The notes beneath the pieces were generated by a model. The model was not told the DNA's origin. It made no database searches and saw nothing but the letters and a program-made list of their open reading frames with translations. From Thiotrichaceae bacterium UBA973 (GTDB lineage Bacteria; Pseudomonadota; Gammaproteobacteria; Eutrophobiales; Eutrophobiaceae): a stretch of DNA of 64,000 nucleotides. This document shows, piece after piece, positions 39,656 to 48,886 of this stretch (position 1 is its first letter; every line of letters starts with the position of its first letter). The position numbers and the translations under genes are program-made. Location of the stretch: positions 6,404 to 70,403 of the forward strand of contig DBBX01000020.1 in NCBI GenBank assembly GCA_002292815.1, read 5' to 3'.

Positions 39656-41290
39656 ATGCATATGATACGTACAGCAATTATTTGCTTAGCTCCACTAATA
39701 ATCAGCGCTTGTAACCCCAGCTCTACCCGTCCCGATTTAGTAGACCCTGCACTGACCGCAGATAAAAGCCAGACACTAACACTGACTGCAATTCAAGCCG
39801 AGCATAAGCCGAAGGCAAGCAGTTCTAAAATCAATGTTGATAATGACCTCGAAAATCAGGTCGCTCATAAAGCAGAGCACACTAATCTCTGGTTTTTAAT
39901 CAAAGATGACCTGCAATTTGACAGCAATATAAACCAACGCAGTGTTAAAGATAAAATCGCGTGGTTTGCTCGTAATCAAGACTACATGGATCGTGTTTCG
40001 GTTCGCGCTCAGCCTTACCTGTTTTATATTATTTCCAAATTAAAAGAACGTAATATGCCGCTTGACTTAGCACTATTACCCATCGTGGAAAGCGCCTATC
40101 ACCCGTTTGCCTATTCTCCCAGTCATGCCTCAGGCATCTGGCAGTTTATCCCGGCAACCGGCAAACGTTTTGGCATGAAACAGAACTGGTGGTATGACGG
40201 TCGTCGCGACATCATCGCAGCAACTGATGGTGCACTTGATTACCTGCAAAGTTTACATAAACGGTTTAATGGTAACTGGTTCCATGCTCTCGCTGCCTAC
40301 AATGCCGGTGAAGGCAATGTTGAGAAGGCGATAAGAAGGAACAAAAAAGCCGGTAAGAAAATCGATTTTTGGTCATTACGATTACCACGCGAGACTCGAA
40401 GTTATGTGCCTAGTCTTTTAGCTGTGGCTGAAGTTCTGAGAAACAATACTAAATACAATATCAGTTTCAAGACTATTCCGAATAAGCCGCACTTTGAGAG
40501 TATTGATGTCAGTAGTCAGATTGATCTAGCAACTGTCGCTAAGCTTTCTGGTTTGACTATGGATGAAGTTTACACCCTGAATCCGGGCTTTAATCGTTGG
40601 GCAACTGATCCTAAAGGACCGCATCGTATACTGATTCCGACAAACAAAGCCAATAGCTTTAAACAAAAGCTGGCATCACTGCCCAAATCTGAACGCATTA
40701 GCTGGAAACAACACAATATTCGTGCAGGTGAGTCACTAAGCCAAATCGCTGCACGTTATCAAACCAGTATAACGGCTTTGAAAGGAATCAATCGTCTAAA
40801 GGGTAGCCGGATTAGAGCAGGACAATCACTGTTGATTCCAACTGCAAAAGAATCCAACAAATATTATTCCTTGAGTGCCGATGCCAGAAAATTTAAAGGC
40901 CTTAACAAGACGGGTGATGGCAAACGTTATATCTATTCTGTGAAACGTGGCGACAATCTTTGGGATATTGGTCGTCACTACGGTATTAGCGTAAATCAAT
41001 TGACACAATGGAATGGTATTTCAAGAAAGAGTTTGCTGAAACCTGGACAAAAACTAACTGTATGGGTTAAACAGGATGCAAATAAACAGAAAGACAACTT
41101 AGTTAAAACCGTTGCGAATAAAACGTCAACTAATGCCTATATAGTAAAACCAGGTGATTCCTTGTGGTTGATTGCAAGGAAGTTTGATATCCACGTTAGA
41201 GATTTGCTCAGTTGGAACAACATAAAAAAAGGCACACATCTTCAACCTGGCCAGAGCTTAATCGTTCAAGAAGCAGTCACTGGCGTCTAA
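39656..41290 (+). CDS. mltD: membrane-bound lytic murein transglycosylase D
   Basis: Lipoprotein that cleaves glycan strands of murein. The lipobox is LIISAC, the SLT domain holds the catalytic Glu in LPIVESAYHP followed by SGIWQFIPATG, and three LysM domains follow (about 350-395, 425-470 and 495-540: HNIRAGESLSQIAARY, YSVKRGDNLWDIGRHY, YIVKPGDSLWLIARKF). Length 544 aa with the third LysM, compared with two in E. coli MltD. It follows gloB. Confidence 0.95.
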   Translation: MHMIRTAIICLAPLIISACNPSSTRPDLVDPALTADKSQTLTLTAIQAEHKPKASSSKINVDNDLENQVAHKAEHTNLWFLIKDDLQFDSNINQRSVKDKIAWFARNQDYMDRVSVRAQPYLFYIISKLKERNMPLDLALLPIVESAYHPFAYSPSHASGIWQFIPATGKRFGMKQNWWYDGRRDIIAATDGALDYLQSLHKRFNGNWFHALAAYNAGEGNVEKAIRRNKKAGKKIDFWSLRLPRETRSYVPSLLAVAEVLRNNTKYNISFKTIPNKPHFESIDVSSQIDLATVAKLSGLTMDEVYTLNPGFNRWATDPKGPHRILIPTNKANSFKQKLASLPKSERISWKQHNIRAGESLSQIAARYQTSITALKGINRLKGSRIRAGQSLLIPTAKESNKYYSLSADARKFKGLNKTGDGKRYIYSVKRGDNLWDIGRHYGISVNQLTQWNGISRKSLLKPGQKLTVWVKQDANKQKDNLVKTVANKTSTNAYIVKPGDSLWLIARKFDIHVRDLLSWNNIKKGTHLQPGQSLIVQEAVTGV

Positions 41291-41374
41291 AACACTGTTC
41301 AAAAAATCATTTTTTATACTGTCACGTAAGTAAGCTATTCTCATAGCAATTCATTTTCACGTACAATAAAGAAT

Positions 41375-43609
41375 ATGATACGTTTATGGAAGTTATGCTT
41401 TCGAATTTTACTTCGCCTGTTTTACAGGGTCGAAGTCTCTGGTTTGGAAAACTACGAAAAAGCAGGTGACCGTGTCTTAATCGTCGCGAATCACACCTCA
41501 CTACTCGATGGTATCTTGCTTTATGCTTGGTTACCCGAAACACCCACCTTCGCTATCAATACATCAATAGCAGCTAAAAGAATATTTAAACCATTTTTAT
41601 TCTTTGTTGACTTGTTTGAGATGGATGCAACAAACCCCTTGTCCGTAAAATCAATGGTCAAATATATCAAGCAAAATAAAAAAGCAGTGATATTTCCAGA
41701 AGGACGCATCACCGTAACCGGATCTTTAATGAAGATTTATGAGGGGCCGGGCTTAATTGCCGATAAGAGTGACGCGACCATCCTGCCTATTGCTATTGAA
41801 GGAGCACAATATAGTCGTTTGTCTTATATGAAAGGACGCGGACATGTGCGTTGGTTTCCGAAAGTCACCGTAACTATCTTGCCCCCGGAAAAAATAGAAG
41901 TTTCATCAAAACTCTTAGGTCATGATCGTAGAAAAGCAGCCTCGCGACAATTACAAGACTTAATGTTCAAGCTGACATACTCAAGCTTTGATCAAAAAAG
42001 AACCCTCTACTCAACTATGCTTGATGCTAGCAAGCAGTTTGGGCCAAAGCAGATAATTCTAGAAGACTTCAAACGTGAGCAATTAAATTATAAACAATTA
42101 ATCTTACGCAGTATTTTATTAAGCGGCCTAATAAAAAAGCAAACCAAGGCAGGTGAACATATAGGTGTATTACTGCCCAATGTTAATGCTTTGCCAATAT
42201 TTTTCTTTGCCTTGCAGTCTATTGGTCGTGTTCCCGCGATGTTAAACTTTACTTCTGGTGCACTAACAATAAAACGCGCCTGTGAGACTGCACAGGCAAA
42301 GATTATTTACACATCAAGAGGCTTTATAGAGAATGCCAAGCTCGAAAAGATGGCAGCGGAACTTGAGAAAGATTTTACTGTTATCTATCTGGAAGATTTT
42401 AAACAAAGTATCAGTTTGGCAACAAAACTATCTGCCTTGTATAAGAGCAGAAATCCGGCAAGACATTATGCTAAGCAAGGCCTGAATACAAACCCGGAGG
42501 CTACAGCAGTTATATTGTTCACCTCTGGTTCAGAAGGTCATCCTAAAGGCGTCGTGCTTTCGCATAGTAATATCCTGGCTAATTATGCTCAGGTTCGCTG
42601 TCATATTAATTTCACCCCAAAAGATACTATTTTTAATTGCTTGCCACTATTTCATTCGTTCGGACTCAACGCTGGTTTCTTGATGCCGCTTTTTGGGGGT
42701 GGAAAAGTATTTCTTTATCCTTCTCCTTTACATTATCGAATTATTCCTGAATTAATTTACGAATTGGGAGCAACTATATTCTTTGCGACCGATACTTTTT
42801 TTAAAGGTTATGCTCGATATGCACATCCTTTTGATCTAAACACTTTGAATTATGTCGTCGCGGGAGCAGAGAAATTGCATGATGACACGATACACTTATG
42901 GATGAATAAATTTGGCCTGCGTATATTGCAAGGTTATGGGGTGACCGAGGCTAGCCCGGTTATATCAGTCAATAATAAAATGCTAAATAAATTCGGTACC
43001 GCAGGTCGTTTAGTCTCTGAGATGGAATACTACATAAAACCGGTTGATGGTATAAAAGATGGCGGACATCTTATCGTAAGAGGGCCTAATATCATGCAAG
43101 GTTATCTCAGTCACGATAAACCCGGCGAAATACAAGCACCAGCAACCAAGCGTGGCGCCGGTTGGTACGACACTGGTGATATTGTCGATATTGATGATGA
43201 AGGGTTTATCACTATTCTCGGGCGCGCAAAACGCTTTGCGAAAATTGGCGGCGAAATGGTTTCCTTAACAGCGGTTGAAGAATTGGCTAGTCTGACATGG
43301 CCGAATATGAATCACGCTGCTGTCGCAGTACACGATGCACGTAAAGGTGAAAAAATAATCCTCTTCACCGATAGCAAAAACACTGAACGGAAACAATTGC
43401 AAGAAGTCGCTAAAAACAAACATATGGGCGAATTGATTATTGCTAAAATCATAATTCATATTGAAGTGGTCCCTGTTTTAAGTACTGGCAAAACCGACTA
43501 TCTTAATCTTGATAAACTAGCAGTAGCCTATAATGATGACAAAGAGGGGAGTAGTTGGAGAGAGATGTTAAGCAAATTGATTACGCACGACTCAACTGAA
43601 AAAAACTAG
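41375..43609 (+). CDS. aas: bifunctional acyltransferase/acyl-ACP synthetase (Aas-like)
   Basis: Recycles lysophospholipid: the N-terminal PlsC-type acyltransferase (NHTSLLDG with the catalytic His, FPEGRIT) and the C-terminal AMP-binding acyl-ACP synthetase (LFTSGSEGHPKGVVLSH near residue 395, YGVTEASPVIS, YDTGDIV) are fused in 744 aa, close to E. coli Aas. It lacks a fused major-facilitator (LplT) domain. A separate transporter gene is not nearby. The lipid acceptor is presumably 2-acyl-glycerophosphoethanolamine, by family. Confidence 0.92.
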   Translation: MIRLWKLCFRILLRLFYRVEVSGLENYEKAGDRVLIVANHTSLLDGILLYAWLPETPTFAINTSIAAKRIFKPFLFFVDLFEMDATNPLSVKSMVKYIKQNKKAVIFPEGRITVTGSLMKIYEGPGLIADKSDATILPIAIEGAQYSRLSYMKGRGHVRWFPKVTVTILPPEKIEVSSKLLGHDRRKAASRQLQDLMFKLTYSSFDQKRTLYSTMLDASKQFGPKQIILEDFKREQLNYKQLILRSILLSGLIKKQTKAGEHIGVLLPNVNALPIFFFALQSIGRVPAMLNFTSGALTIKRACETAQAKIIYTSRGFIENAKLEKMAAELEKDFTVIYLEDFKQSISLATKLSALYKSRNPARHYAKQGLNTNPEATAVILFTSGSEGHPKGVVLSHSNILANYAQVRCHINFTPKDTIFNCLPLFHSFGLNAGFLMPLFGGGKVFLYPSPLHYRIIPELIYELGATIFFATDTFFKGYARYAHPFDLNTLNYVVAGAEKLHDDTIHLWMNKFGLRILQGYGVTEASPVISVNNKMLNKFGTAGRLVSEMEYYIKPVDGIKDGGHLIVRGPNIMQGYLSHDKPGEIQAPATKRGAGWYDTGDIVDIDDEGFITILGRAKRFAKIGGEMVSLTAVEELASLTWPNMNHAAVAVHDARKGEKIILFTDSKNTERKQLQEVAKNKHMGELIIAKIIIHIEVVPVLSTGKTDYLNLDKLAVAYNDDKEGSSWREMLSKLITHDSTEKN

Positions 43610-43753
43610 TCATCATGGCCCTACTGCTTGTTCAATTGCAGTAATAATTTTATTTACGACCTCTCTTAAAATTTCTTCAGCAATAGGAAAAGCATTTTTT
43701 ATCATACGCTATAACTTCTTTATATTTCTAATTTAAATTAGTTATCAGAGTCT

Positions 43754-44248
43754 CTAGTCAAGATATTTAATATTGATGACAGTCAATATTTGCTTTGCGC
43801 CTTGTCTTTCAAAAATTATTTCATCTTCAATAGTTTTACCTAATATTAATTTTGCTAATGGTGAGTCAACTGTAATGTACTGTTCATTTTCATCGAACTC
43901 ATCTGCACCAACAATACGATGTCGCCGCTCTACGCCAGATTCATCTTCAATCGTTACCCATGCACCAAAAAATATTCTAGTTGTATCCTGTACTTCTCGC
44001 ACTACCGTTAGTTTAGGCATGCGCCGTTGCAAATAACCTATTCGTGAATCAATCTCACGTAATTGTTTTTTACGATAGATATATTCAGCATTCTCAGACC
44101 GATCGCCTTCTGCAGCGGCAGCGGTAACTGCCTTTGCCACAACATTACGTTTTGTCCATAACGCCGCATTCTCCTGTTCTAGCTTTTTATAGCCTTCTGG
44201 CGTTATATATGGCGCAGACTTTGGTGCCGGTGCTCGCCAACGTCCCAT
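43754..44248 (-). CDS. greB: transcription elongation factor GreB
   Basis: Stimulates RNA polymerase to cleave backtracked RNA. The N-terminal coiled coil ends in a loop with the acidic residues (AAAAEGDRSENAEY), and the C-terminal FKBP-like domain follows (FFGAWVTIEDESGVE). RIGYLQRRMPKL and the general pattern fit GreB over GreA. Length 164 aa. It lies 2 bp after the glycosylase gene. Confidence 0.93.
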   Translation of the reverse strand: MGRWRAPAPKSAPYITPEGYKKLEQENAALWTKRNVVAKAVTAAAAEGDRSENAEYIYRKKQLREIDSRIGYLQRRMPKLTVVREVQDTTRIFFGAWVTIEDESGVERRHRIVGADEFDENEQYITVDSPLAKLILGKTIEDEIIFERQGAKQILTVINIKYLD

Positions 44249-44250
44249 AA

Positions 44251-44919
44251 CTAGTCCACCGATCTAGCCAATATCATACTGATCTGGCAATACGGTCTTT
44301 GCGCTTCTTCCTGCCACAGATTCATACATTCCTGTACCTGTCTTTTCTGTCTTTTATTCCTAGGTTCTTCATCGATGGCCCCCCAATGAGATAGCGCTCG
44401 GATCACATCCTGTGTTAAGAAAAAGGTATCTTTTTTTATGCGCCGCAAAAAATACGGTCCCGAGGCACCGCCCAATTGCTTAAAGCGTTTTTTCAGCACC
44501 TCCCAGAACTCAACAATATTGTCTGATGGCCATTCCGCGACATAATTTACAAAACCACCCTGCTCTTCATTTAGCTCATAAATAGTCTGAGCATTATGTC
44601 TTACGCTTTGAATCTTACCCCAGTGTCTCACTATGCGTTTATCATCCATCAAATGCTGTAAGTCCTCATCACTCATCATGCGTACCGCATCGATATCAAA
44701 ACACCTAAATACCTCTTCAAATGCAGGCCACTTATTATCGATAATTTTGCGATTCAATCCTGCCTGAAAAATACGCCTAGTCATGTTCGATAAACAGAAA
44801 CTGTCTGAGAGTTTTTTAAGCTCTTTTTCCGAGTCTGGCGTGGGTAATAAAGCTTCCAAGGGATTAACACCACCATTTATGTCTAAGGCGGCTTCATATA
44901 TTCTTTCAAATTTCTGCAT
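44251..44919 (-). CDS. DNA-3-methyladenine glycosylase I-like protein
   Basis: A 222 aa member of the Tag family (HhH-GPD-like base excision glycosylase). SNMTRRIFQAGLNRKIID, FEEVFRCFDIDAVRMMSDED and IVRHWGKIQSVRHNA match the Tag core. The zinc ligands of E. coli Tag are not obvious, so it is a divergent member. It precedes greB on the same strand. Its target base is assumed from the family. Confidence 0.85.
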   Translation of the reverse strand: MQKFERIYEAALDINGGVNPLEALLPTPDSEKELKKLSDSFCLSNMTRRIFQAGLNRKIIDNKWPAFEEVFRCFDIDAVRMMSDEDLQHLMDDKRIVRHWGKIQSVRHNAQTIYELNEEQGGFVNYVAEWPSDNIVEFWEVLKKRFKQLGGASGPYFLRRIKKDTFFLTQDVIRALSHWGAIDEEPRNKRQKRQVQECMNLWQEEAQRPYCQISMILARSVD

Positions 44920-45033
44920 ATGTATTATTTTAATAAACCAGATAAAATTTACTTAAAAAAGCTGAGTAATTCCTTCTGTATAGATTAGCGTTTAATATAG
45001 AGAAAAAATTATAACGTAATTCGGAGACAATTC

Positions 45034-45549
45034 ATGAAGCGATTAGAAGCATTTATCCGTAATATCCCGGATTTTCCTGAACCTGGAATTCAGTTTAAGG
45101 ATATCACTCCGCTAGTCAAAGAACCTGATATGCTGAGGCTGGCTGTTCATCAATTAATTCATCCCTTTCTCGGCGATAACATTACCGCAGTAGCAGGCAT
45201 GGAAGCACGTGGATTCATATTTGGTAGTCTTGTTGCTTGGGAGCTCGGCATTGGTTTTATTCCACTGCGTAAACCCGGCAAATTACCGTATGACGTGCAA
45301 AGCATGTCCTACGACCTCGAATACGGATCAGCCACACTGGAAGTGCATACCGATGCTCTGAAAAAAGGAGACCGTGTGTTATTGGTTGATGATTTGATCG
45401 CAACCGGTGGTACCGCAGCGGCTAGTTGCGAATTAATCGAGAAACTCGGTGCGGAAGTAGCGGCTTGTGCCTTTGTCGTCGAACTCGACTTTCTTAAGGG
45501 TAGAGATAAACTAGCAGAATATAATATTCATTCCTTAATACATTATTAG
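45034..45549 (+). CDS. apt: adenine phosphoribosyltransferase
   Basis: Salvages adenine to AMP using PRPP. The PRPP-binding motif VLLVDDLIATGGTAAA lies near residue 113, preceded by GMEARGFIFG and PLRKPGKLP. At 171 aa it has the usual length. A CGGAGA ribosome binding site precedes the ATG. It converges on the decarboxylase-like gene with only 2 bp between. Confidence 0.97.
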   Translation: MKRLEAFIRNIPDFPEPGIQFKDITPLVKEPDMLRLAVHQLIHPFLGDNITAVAGMEARGFIFGSLVAWELGIGFIPLRKPGKLPYDVQSMSYDLEYGSATLEVHTDALKKGDRVLLVDDLIATGGTAAASCELIEKLGAEVAACAFVVELDFLKGRDKLAEYNIHSLIHY

Positions 45550-45551
45550 AA

Positions 45552-45935
45552 TCAAGACTGGGCCTGCCATTCATCAATGACGTCTTGTGCAGCACGAAAC
45601 GCTTCTTGTGCTGCTGGCGCGCCGCAATACACGACAGAATGTAATAACACTTCCTGAATCTCTTCAACTGTGCAGCCATTGTTTAATGCACCACGGACAT
45701 GGCCTTTTAATTCCGTAGGTGCTTTAAGTGCTGCCAGCATGGCTATAGTTATTAATGATCGTGTTTGCCGTGGCAAGCCATCGCGTTGCCAGGTTGATCC
45801 CCAGGCATGTTCATTAATCCAGTCTTGAAGTGGTGCGGTTAATTCCGTCGTGTTATCAACCGCACGTTTGACAAATTTTTCGCCCATGACTTCCGTACGA
45901 ACTTTAATACCATTTTTTTTAGATTCTTCAGTCAT
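45552..45935 (-). CDS. carboxymuconolactone decarboxylase family protein
   Basis: A 127 aa all-helical protein with the family segment RSLITIAMLAALKAPTELKGH and TVEEIQEVLLHSVVYCGAPA. It resembles PcaC (4-carboxymuconolactone decarboxylase); the CxxC pair of AhpD-type peroxidase partners is absent. No other protocatechuate genes are present, so the pathway is uncertain. It follows the SDR gene after 29 bp on the same strand and could act with it. Confidence 0.88.
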   Translation of the reverse strand: MTEESKKNGIKVRTEVMGEKFVKRAVDNTTELTAPLQDWINEHAWGSTWQRDGLPRQTRSLITIAMLAALKAPTELKGHVRGALNNGCTVEEIQEVLLHSVVYCGAPAAQEAFRAAQDVIDEWQAQS

Positions 45936-45964
45936 AATTTTTAATCATTAGTAAAAGTTATTAG

Positions 45965-46720
45965 TCAAACCAAGCCACCATTAATATTGATCGACTCTCC
46001 TGATAAGTAAGATGATTCATCAGAGGCTAAAAATACAACTGCTGCTGCGACATCTTCTGGTTTTCCAAAACGTCCTAAAGGGATTTCCTTTATTCTTGCT
46101 TGAAAGTATTCATCTTGCATATGTTCTTCAGCAAAGGATGTGGCTATCCATCCAGGTGAAACCATATTGACGCGAATTTGAGGCCCCACTGTTTTTGCAA
46201 ATGAACGGGTAAAGCCCAGAACACCTGCTTTTGATGCTGCAAATATTTGTGGATTAGTGCCTTCAAATCCATGCGTTGCTAAATCCCAACCCATATTCAC
46301 TATTACGCCTGAACCCTGTGCTTGCATAGTTGATGTTACCGACCAACAGGCATTCATCGTACCCTTAAGATCAACGTTTAATAATTGCTCTAACTTTTCA
46401 TCGAGCTTAGCCGAGGCACCAGCACCAGTGAGAATATCTGCGCCAGCATTATTAATCCAGATATCAATACGGCCAAATTCTGACAAGGTTGTTGCGATAA
46501 GACGACCAATATCTGCTTTATTCGCCATATCTGCTTGAATAGCAATCGCGTCCTGCCCCATGCCCTTAATTGCTTCGACCACTTTTTCTGCACTATCTTT
46601 GGATTTGCGGTAATTGACGACAACCGCAGCCCCTTCTTTTGCGAATAATGCTGCGATCCCAGCACCTATACCGCTGCTGGCTCCAGTAATGACTGCTATT
46701 TTATCTTTAAGACGTTCCAT
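45965..46720 (-). CDS. short-chain dehydrogenase/reductase family protein, altered active site
   Basis: A 251 aa Rossmann-fold SDR. The cofactor motif TGASSGIGAGIA and NNAG are present, as is the C-terminal NINGG segment. The catalytic YxxxK position reads FAASK, so the Tyr is replaced by Phe, and the usual active-site Ser segment (NISS) reads NMGW. The family oxidoreductase mechanism may therefore be impaired or changed. It probably forms a two-gene unit with the decarboxylase-like gene. Confidence 0.85.
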   Translation of the reverse strand: MERLKDKIAVITGASSGIGAGIAALFAKEGAAVVVNYRKSKDSAEKVVEAIKGMGQDAIAIQADMANKADIGRLIATTLSEFGRIDIWINNAGADILTGAGASAKLDEKLEQLLNVDLKGTMNACWSVTSTMQAQGSGVIVNMGWDLATHGFEGTNPQIFAASKAGVLGFTRSFAKTVGPQIRVNMVSPGWIATSFAEEHMQDEYFQARIKEIPLGRFGKPEDVAAAVVFLASDESSYLSGESININGGLV

Positions 46721-46779
46721 TTATTAATTAAGTCGTTTATCGTGAGCGCGCTATTCTAACTGACACCACCTATTTTGGC

Positions 46780-47622
46780 ATGTTTAAAGTTGCTGTAATC
46801 ATCCCGAGCTACAACCGTGCGGCGTTTCTTGAACGCGCTTTAGCATCGGTTATTGCTCAGACATATCCTGTTACCGAGATTATTGTTATTGATGATGGCT
46901 CTACTGATAACACACAACAGCTCATCGAAGATAACTACTCTCAAATACGCTATCTACAACAAACGAATATGGGTGTTAGCGCAGCGAGAAATGCAGGAAT
47001 AAACGCAACAACATGCGAATGGGTTTGTTTACTCGACTCGGATGACACTTGGCAACCTGACAAACTTGAAAAGCAATGCAAGGCACTCACAGAGAAGCCC
47101 ATCCATCTCTTCTGCCATACCAATGAGTCCTGGTATCGCAATGGCAAGAGACTAAATCAGGGAAAGAAACATGAAAAACACGGCGGTAATGTCTTTAAAC
47201 ATTGCTTACCACTTTGTGCGATTTCTCCATCATCAACAATGATTAAAAAAGAACTGTTTGATAAGGTCGGTTTGTTTGATGAAAAGCTCCCGGCATGTGA
47301 AGATTACGATATGTGGTTACGGATTTGTGGCGAGTATCCGGTATTGTTTCTTGACGAGGCGTTAACGAATAAATTTGGTGGTCATGAAGACCAGTTATCA
47401 AGACAGCATTGGGGCATGGATCGGTTTCGAATTATAGCCTTGCAAAAATGCATCGCGTCACAAAAGTTAACTGATTCAGATCGCGAAGCAGCAATTAATA
47501 TGTTAATAAACAAGATCAGCATCTTTCTGAAAGGCGCTGAGAAACATGGCAAGAATGAGCATTGCGAAGAATTTGAGGCCCTGGCAGAACACTATGGCAA
47601 AACACTATGCTTGAAGACATAA
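46780..47622 (+). CDS. family 2 glycosyltransferase
   Basis: GT-A type transferase, 280 aa. The N-terminal VAVIIPSYNRAAFLERAL and EIIVIDDGSTDNT start the nucleotide-sugar domain, with the metal-binding LLDSDDTW. A CEDYDMWLRI motif appears near the acceptor side. The sugar and acceptor are not apparent. It is the first gene of an overlapping operon; the next gene starts 16 bp before its stop. Confidence 0.9.
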   Translation: MFKVAVIIPSYNRAAFLERALASVIAQTYPVTEIIVIDDGSTDNTQQLIEDNYSQIRYLQQTNMGVSAARNAGINATTCEWVCLLDSDDTWQPDKLEKQCKALTEKPIHLFCHTNESWYRNGKRLNQGKKHEKHGGNVFKHCLPLCAISPSSTMIKKELFDKVGLFDEKLPACEDYDMWLRICGEYPVLFLDEALTNKFGGHEDQLSRQHWGMDRFRIIALQKCIASQKLTDSDREAAINMLINKISIFLKGAEKHGKNEHCEEFEALAEHYGKTLCLKT

Positions 47623-48068
47623 AAACATACCGCAAGATATCTGACACACTGCATACAGCAGCACAACCCACTGTTGAGCAGTTTGAATCGATAAAAAAAG
47701 CCGGTGTTGACTTAGTCATCAACTTGGCCTTGTCTGATTCGCCCGGCGCAATCGAGAATGAATATCATATCGTGCAAGAATGCACCATGGATTATATTCA
47801 TATCCCGGTCGATTTTAAAAAGCCTGAGATTACAGATTTAAAACGCTTCTTTCAGATTATGGAACAGAACAAAGAAAAAAATGTACTAGTACATTGTGCT
47901 TACAACTGGCGTGTCTCCTCCTTTATCTATTTATATCGCGTTATCGCACAAGATTGTGATGAAGATACTGCGAAACAAGACATGTTAGATATTTGGGGCC
48001 CCGATGAGACTTGGCAATCTTTTATTAATGCCTGCCTAGCTAATAAAAATGCTTTAAATACAGAATAA
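47607..48068 (+). CDS. protein tyrosine phosphatase-like protein
   Basis: A 153 aa member of the dual-specificity/DUF442-like phosphatase fold. The P-loop is VHCAYNWRVSSF, with Cys and Arg spaced as CX4R. Upstream AGVDLVINLALSDSPG matches the start of the family. The substrate is unknown. It overlaps the glycosyltransferase by 16 bp and its TAA overlaps the next ATG by one base (TAATG). Confidence 0.8.
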   Translation: MLEDIKTYRKISDTLHTAAQPTVEQFESIKKAGVDLVINLALSDSPGAIENEYHIVQECTMDYIHIPVDFKKPEITDLKRFFQIMEQNKEKNVLVHCAYNWRVSSFIYLYRVIAQDCDEDTAKQDMLDIWGPDETWQSFINACLANKNALNTE

Positions 48069-48886
48069 TGATTCATCTATTTTGTGCACTTCCCTGTGAA
48101 GCAGAGCCACTTATTCAGCATTTCAAACTATCTGCAATAAAAGAATTTGATTTGTTTCGAATTTATCAATCGAAAGACAAAGAAATAAGCTTAACAACGA
48201 CAGGGATCGGCAAACTAAATACCGCCGCCGCAGTGTGCTTTCAACATGCCTGCTTAAAAACTTCTGCTAGTGACATCTGGTTAAACATTGGCGTTGCTGG
48301 CCATGCTAATCTTGCTCTAGGTGAAGCGCGTCTAGTTAATAAAATTACTGACGAACATGACAATGCTACTTGGTATCCACAGATTATTTTCAATTCTCCT
48401 TGTAAAAGCACCCATTTAATTACATTAGATAAGCCGTCAACGGATTATCAAGATGCACTATATGACATGGAAGCCTCTGCTTTTTATCAGATGGCTATAC
48501 GCTTAGGCACAGCTGAATTAATTCATTGCTTAAAGATTATTTCAGATAACACTGCACAAAACACCGCAACAGTGAATGCCGACAAAGTAAAAAAAATGAT
48601 TTCCGCACAAGTTCAAACAATAGAAAAACTAATTGATTGTCTGAAACCCTTGTCGGCAGAAATCCATTCAATTACGTGCAAACCAGCGCATTATCAACAC
48701 TTCATTGAAGAATGGCATTTCACAAAATCTGAAAGCATTCAGTTATCACGTTTATTACGTCAGTGGGCATTACGTTTGCCTGACGAAGATGTTATGCAAT
48801 TAGTTACTAATAATAAATCGGGGAAGGCTGTATTAAAAACATTGCGATCTACAATCAACAATTCAGAGTTTATAATTCATGATTAG
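48068..48886 (+). CDS. nucleoside phosphorylase-like protein
   Basis: A 272 aa protein with the PNP/MTAN fold in its first 195 residues: TTTGIGKLNTAAAVCF, NIGVAGHANLALGEA, DMEASAFYQMA and a following IISDN with the catalytic Asp. A C-terminal extension of about 75 residues is not part of the usual fold. The substrate could be 5'-methylthioadenosine, a purine nucleoside or a photoproduct derivative. It is coupled to the phosphatase-like gene and overlaps the radical SAM gene by 8 bp. Confidence 0.8.
   Translation: MIHLFCALPCEAEPLIQHFKLSAIKEFDLFRIYQSKDKEISLTTTGIGKLNTAAAVCFQHACLKTSASDIWLNIGVAGHANLALGEARLVNKITDEHDNATWYPQIIFNSPCKSTHLITLDKPSTDYQDALYDMEASAFYQMAIRLGTAELIHCLKIISDNTAQNTATVNADKVKKMISAQVQTIEKLIDCLKPLSAEIHSITCKPAHYQHFIEEWHFTKSESIQLSRLLRQWALRLPDEDVMQLVTNNKSGKAVLKTLRSTINNSEFIIHD

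Noticed and set aside
43613..43705. Minus-strand 30-codon open frame (MIKNAFPIAEE start) between aas and greB
   Set aside because: It looks protein-like but has no clear ribosome binding site or family; it may be a remnant.
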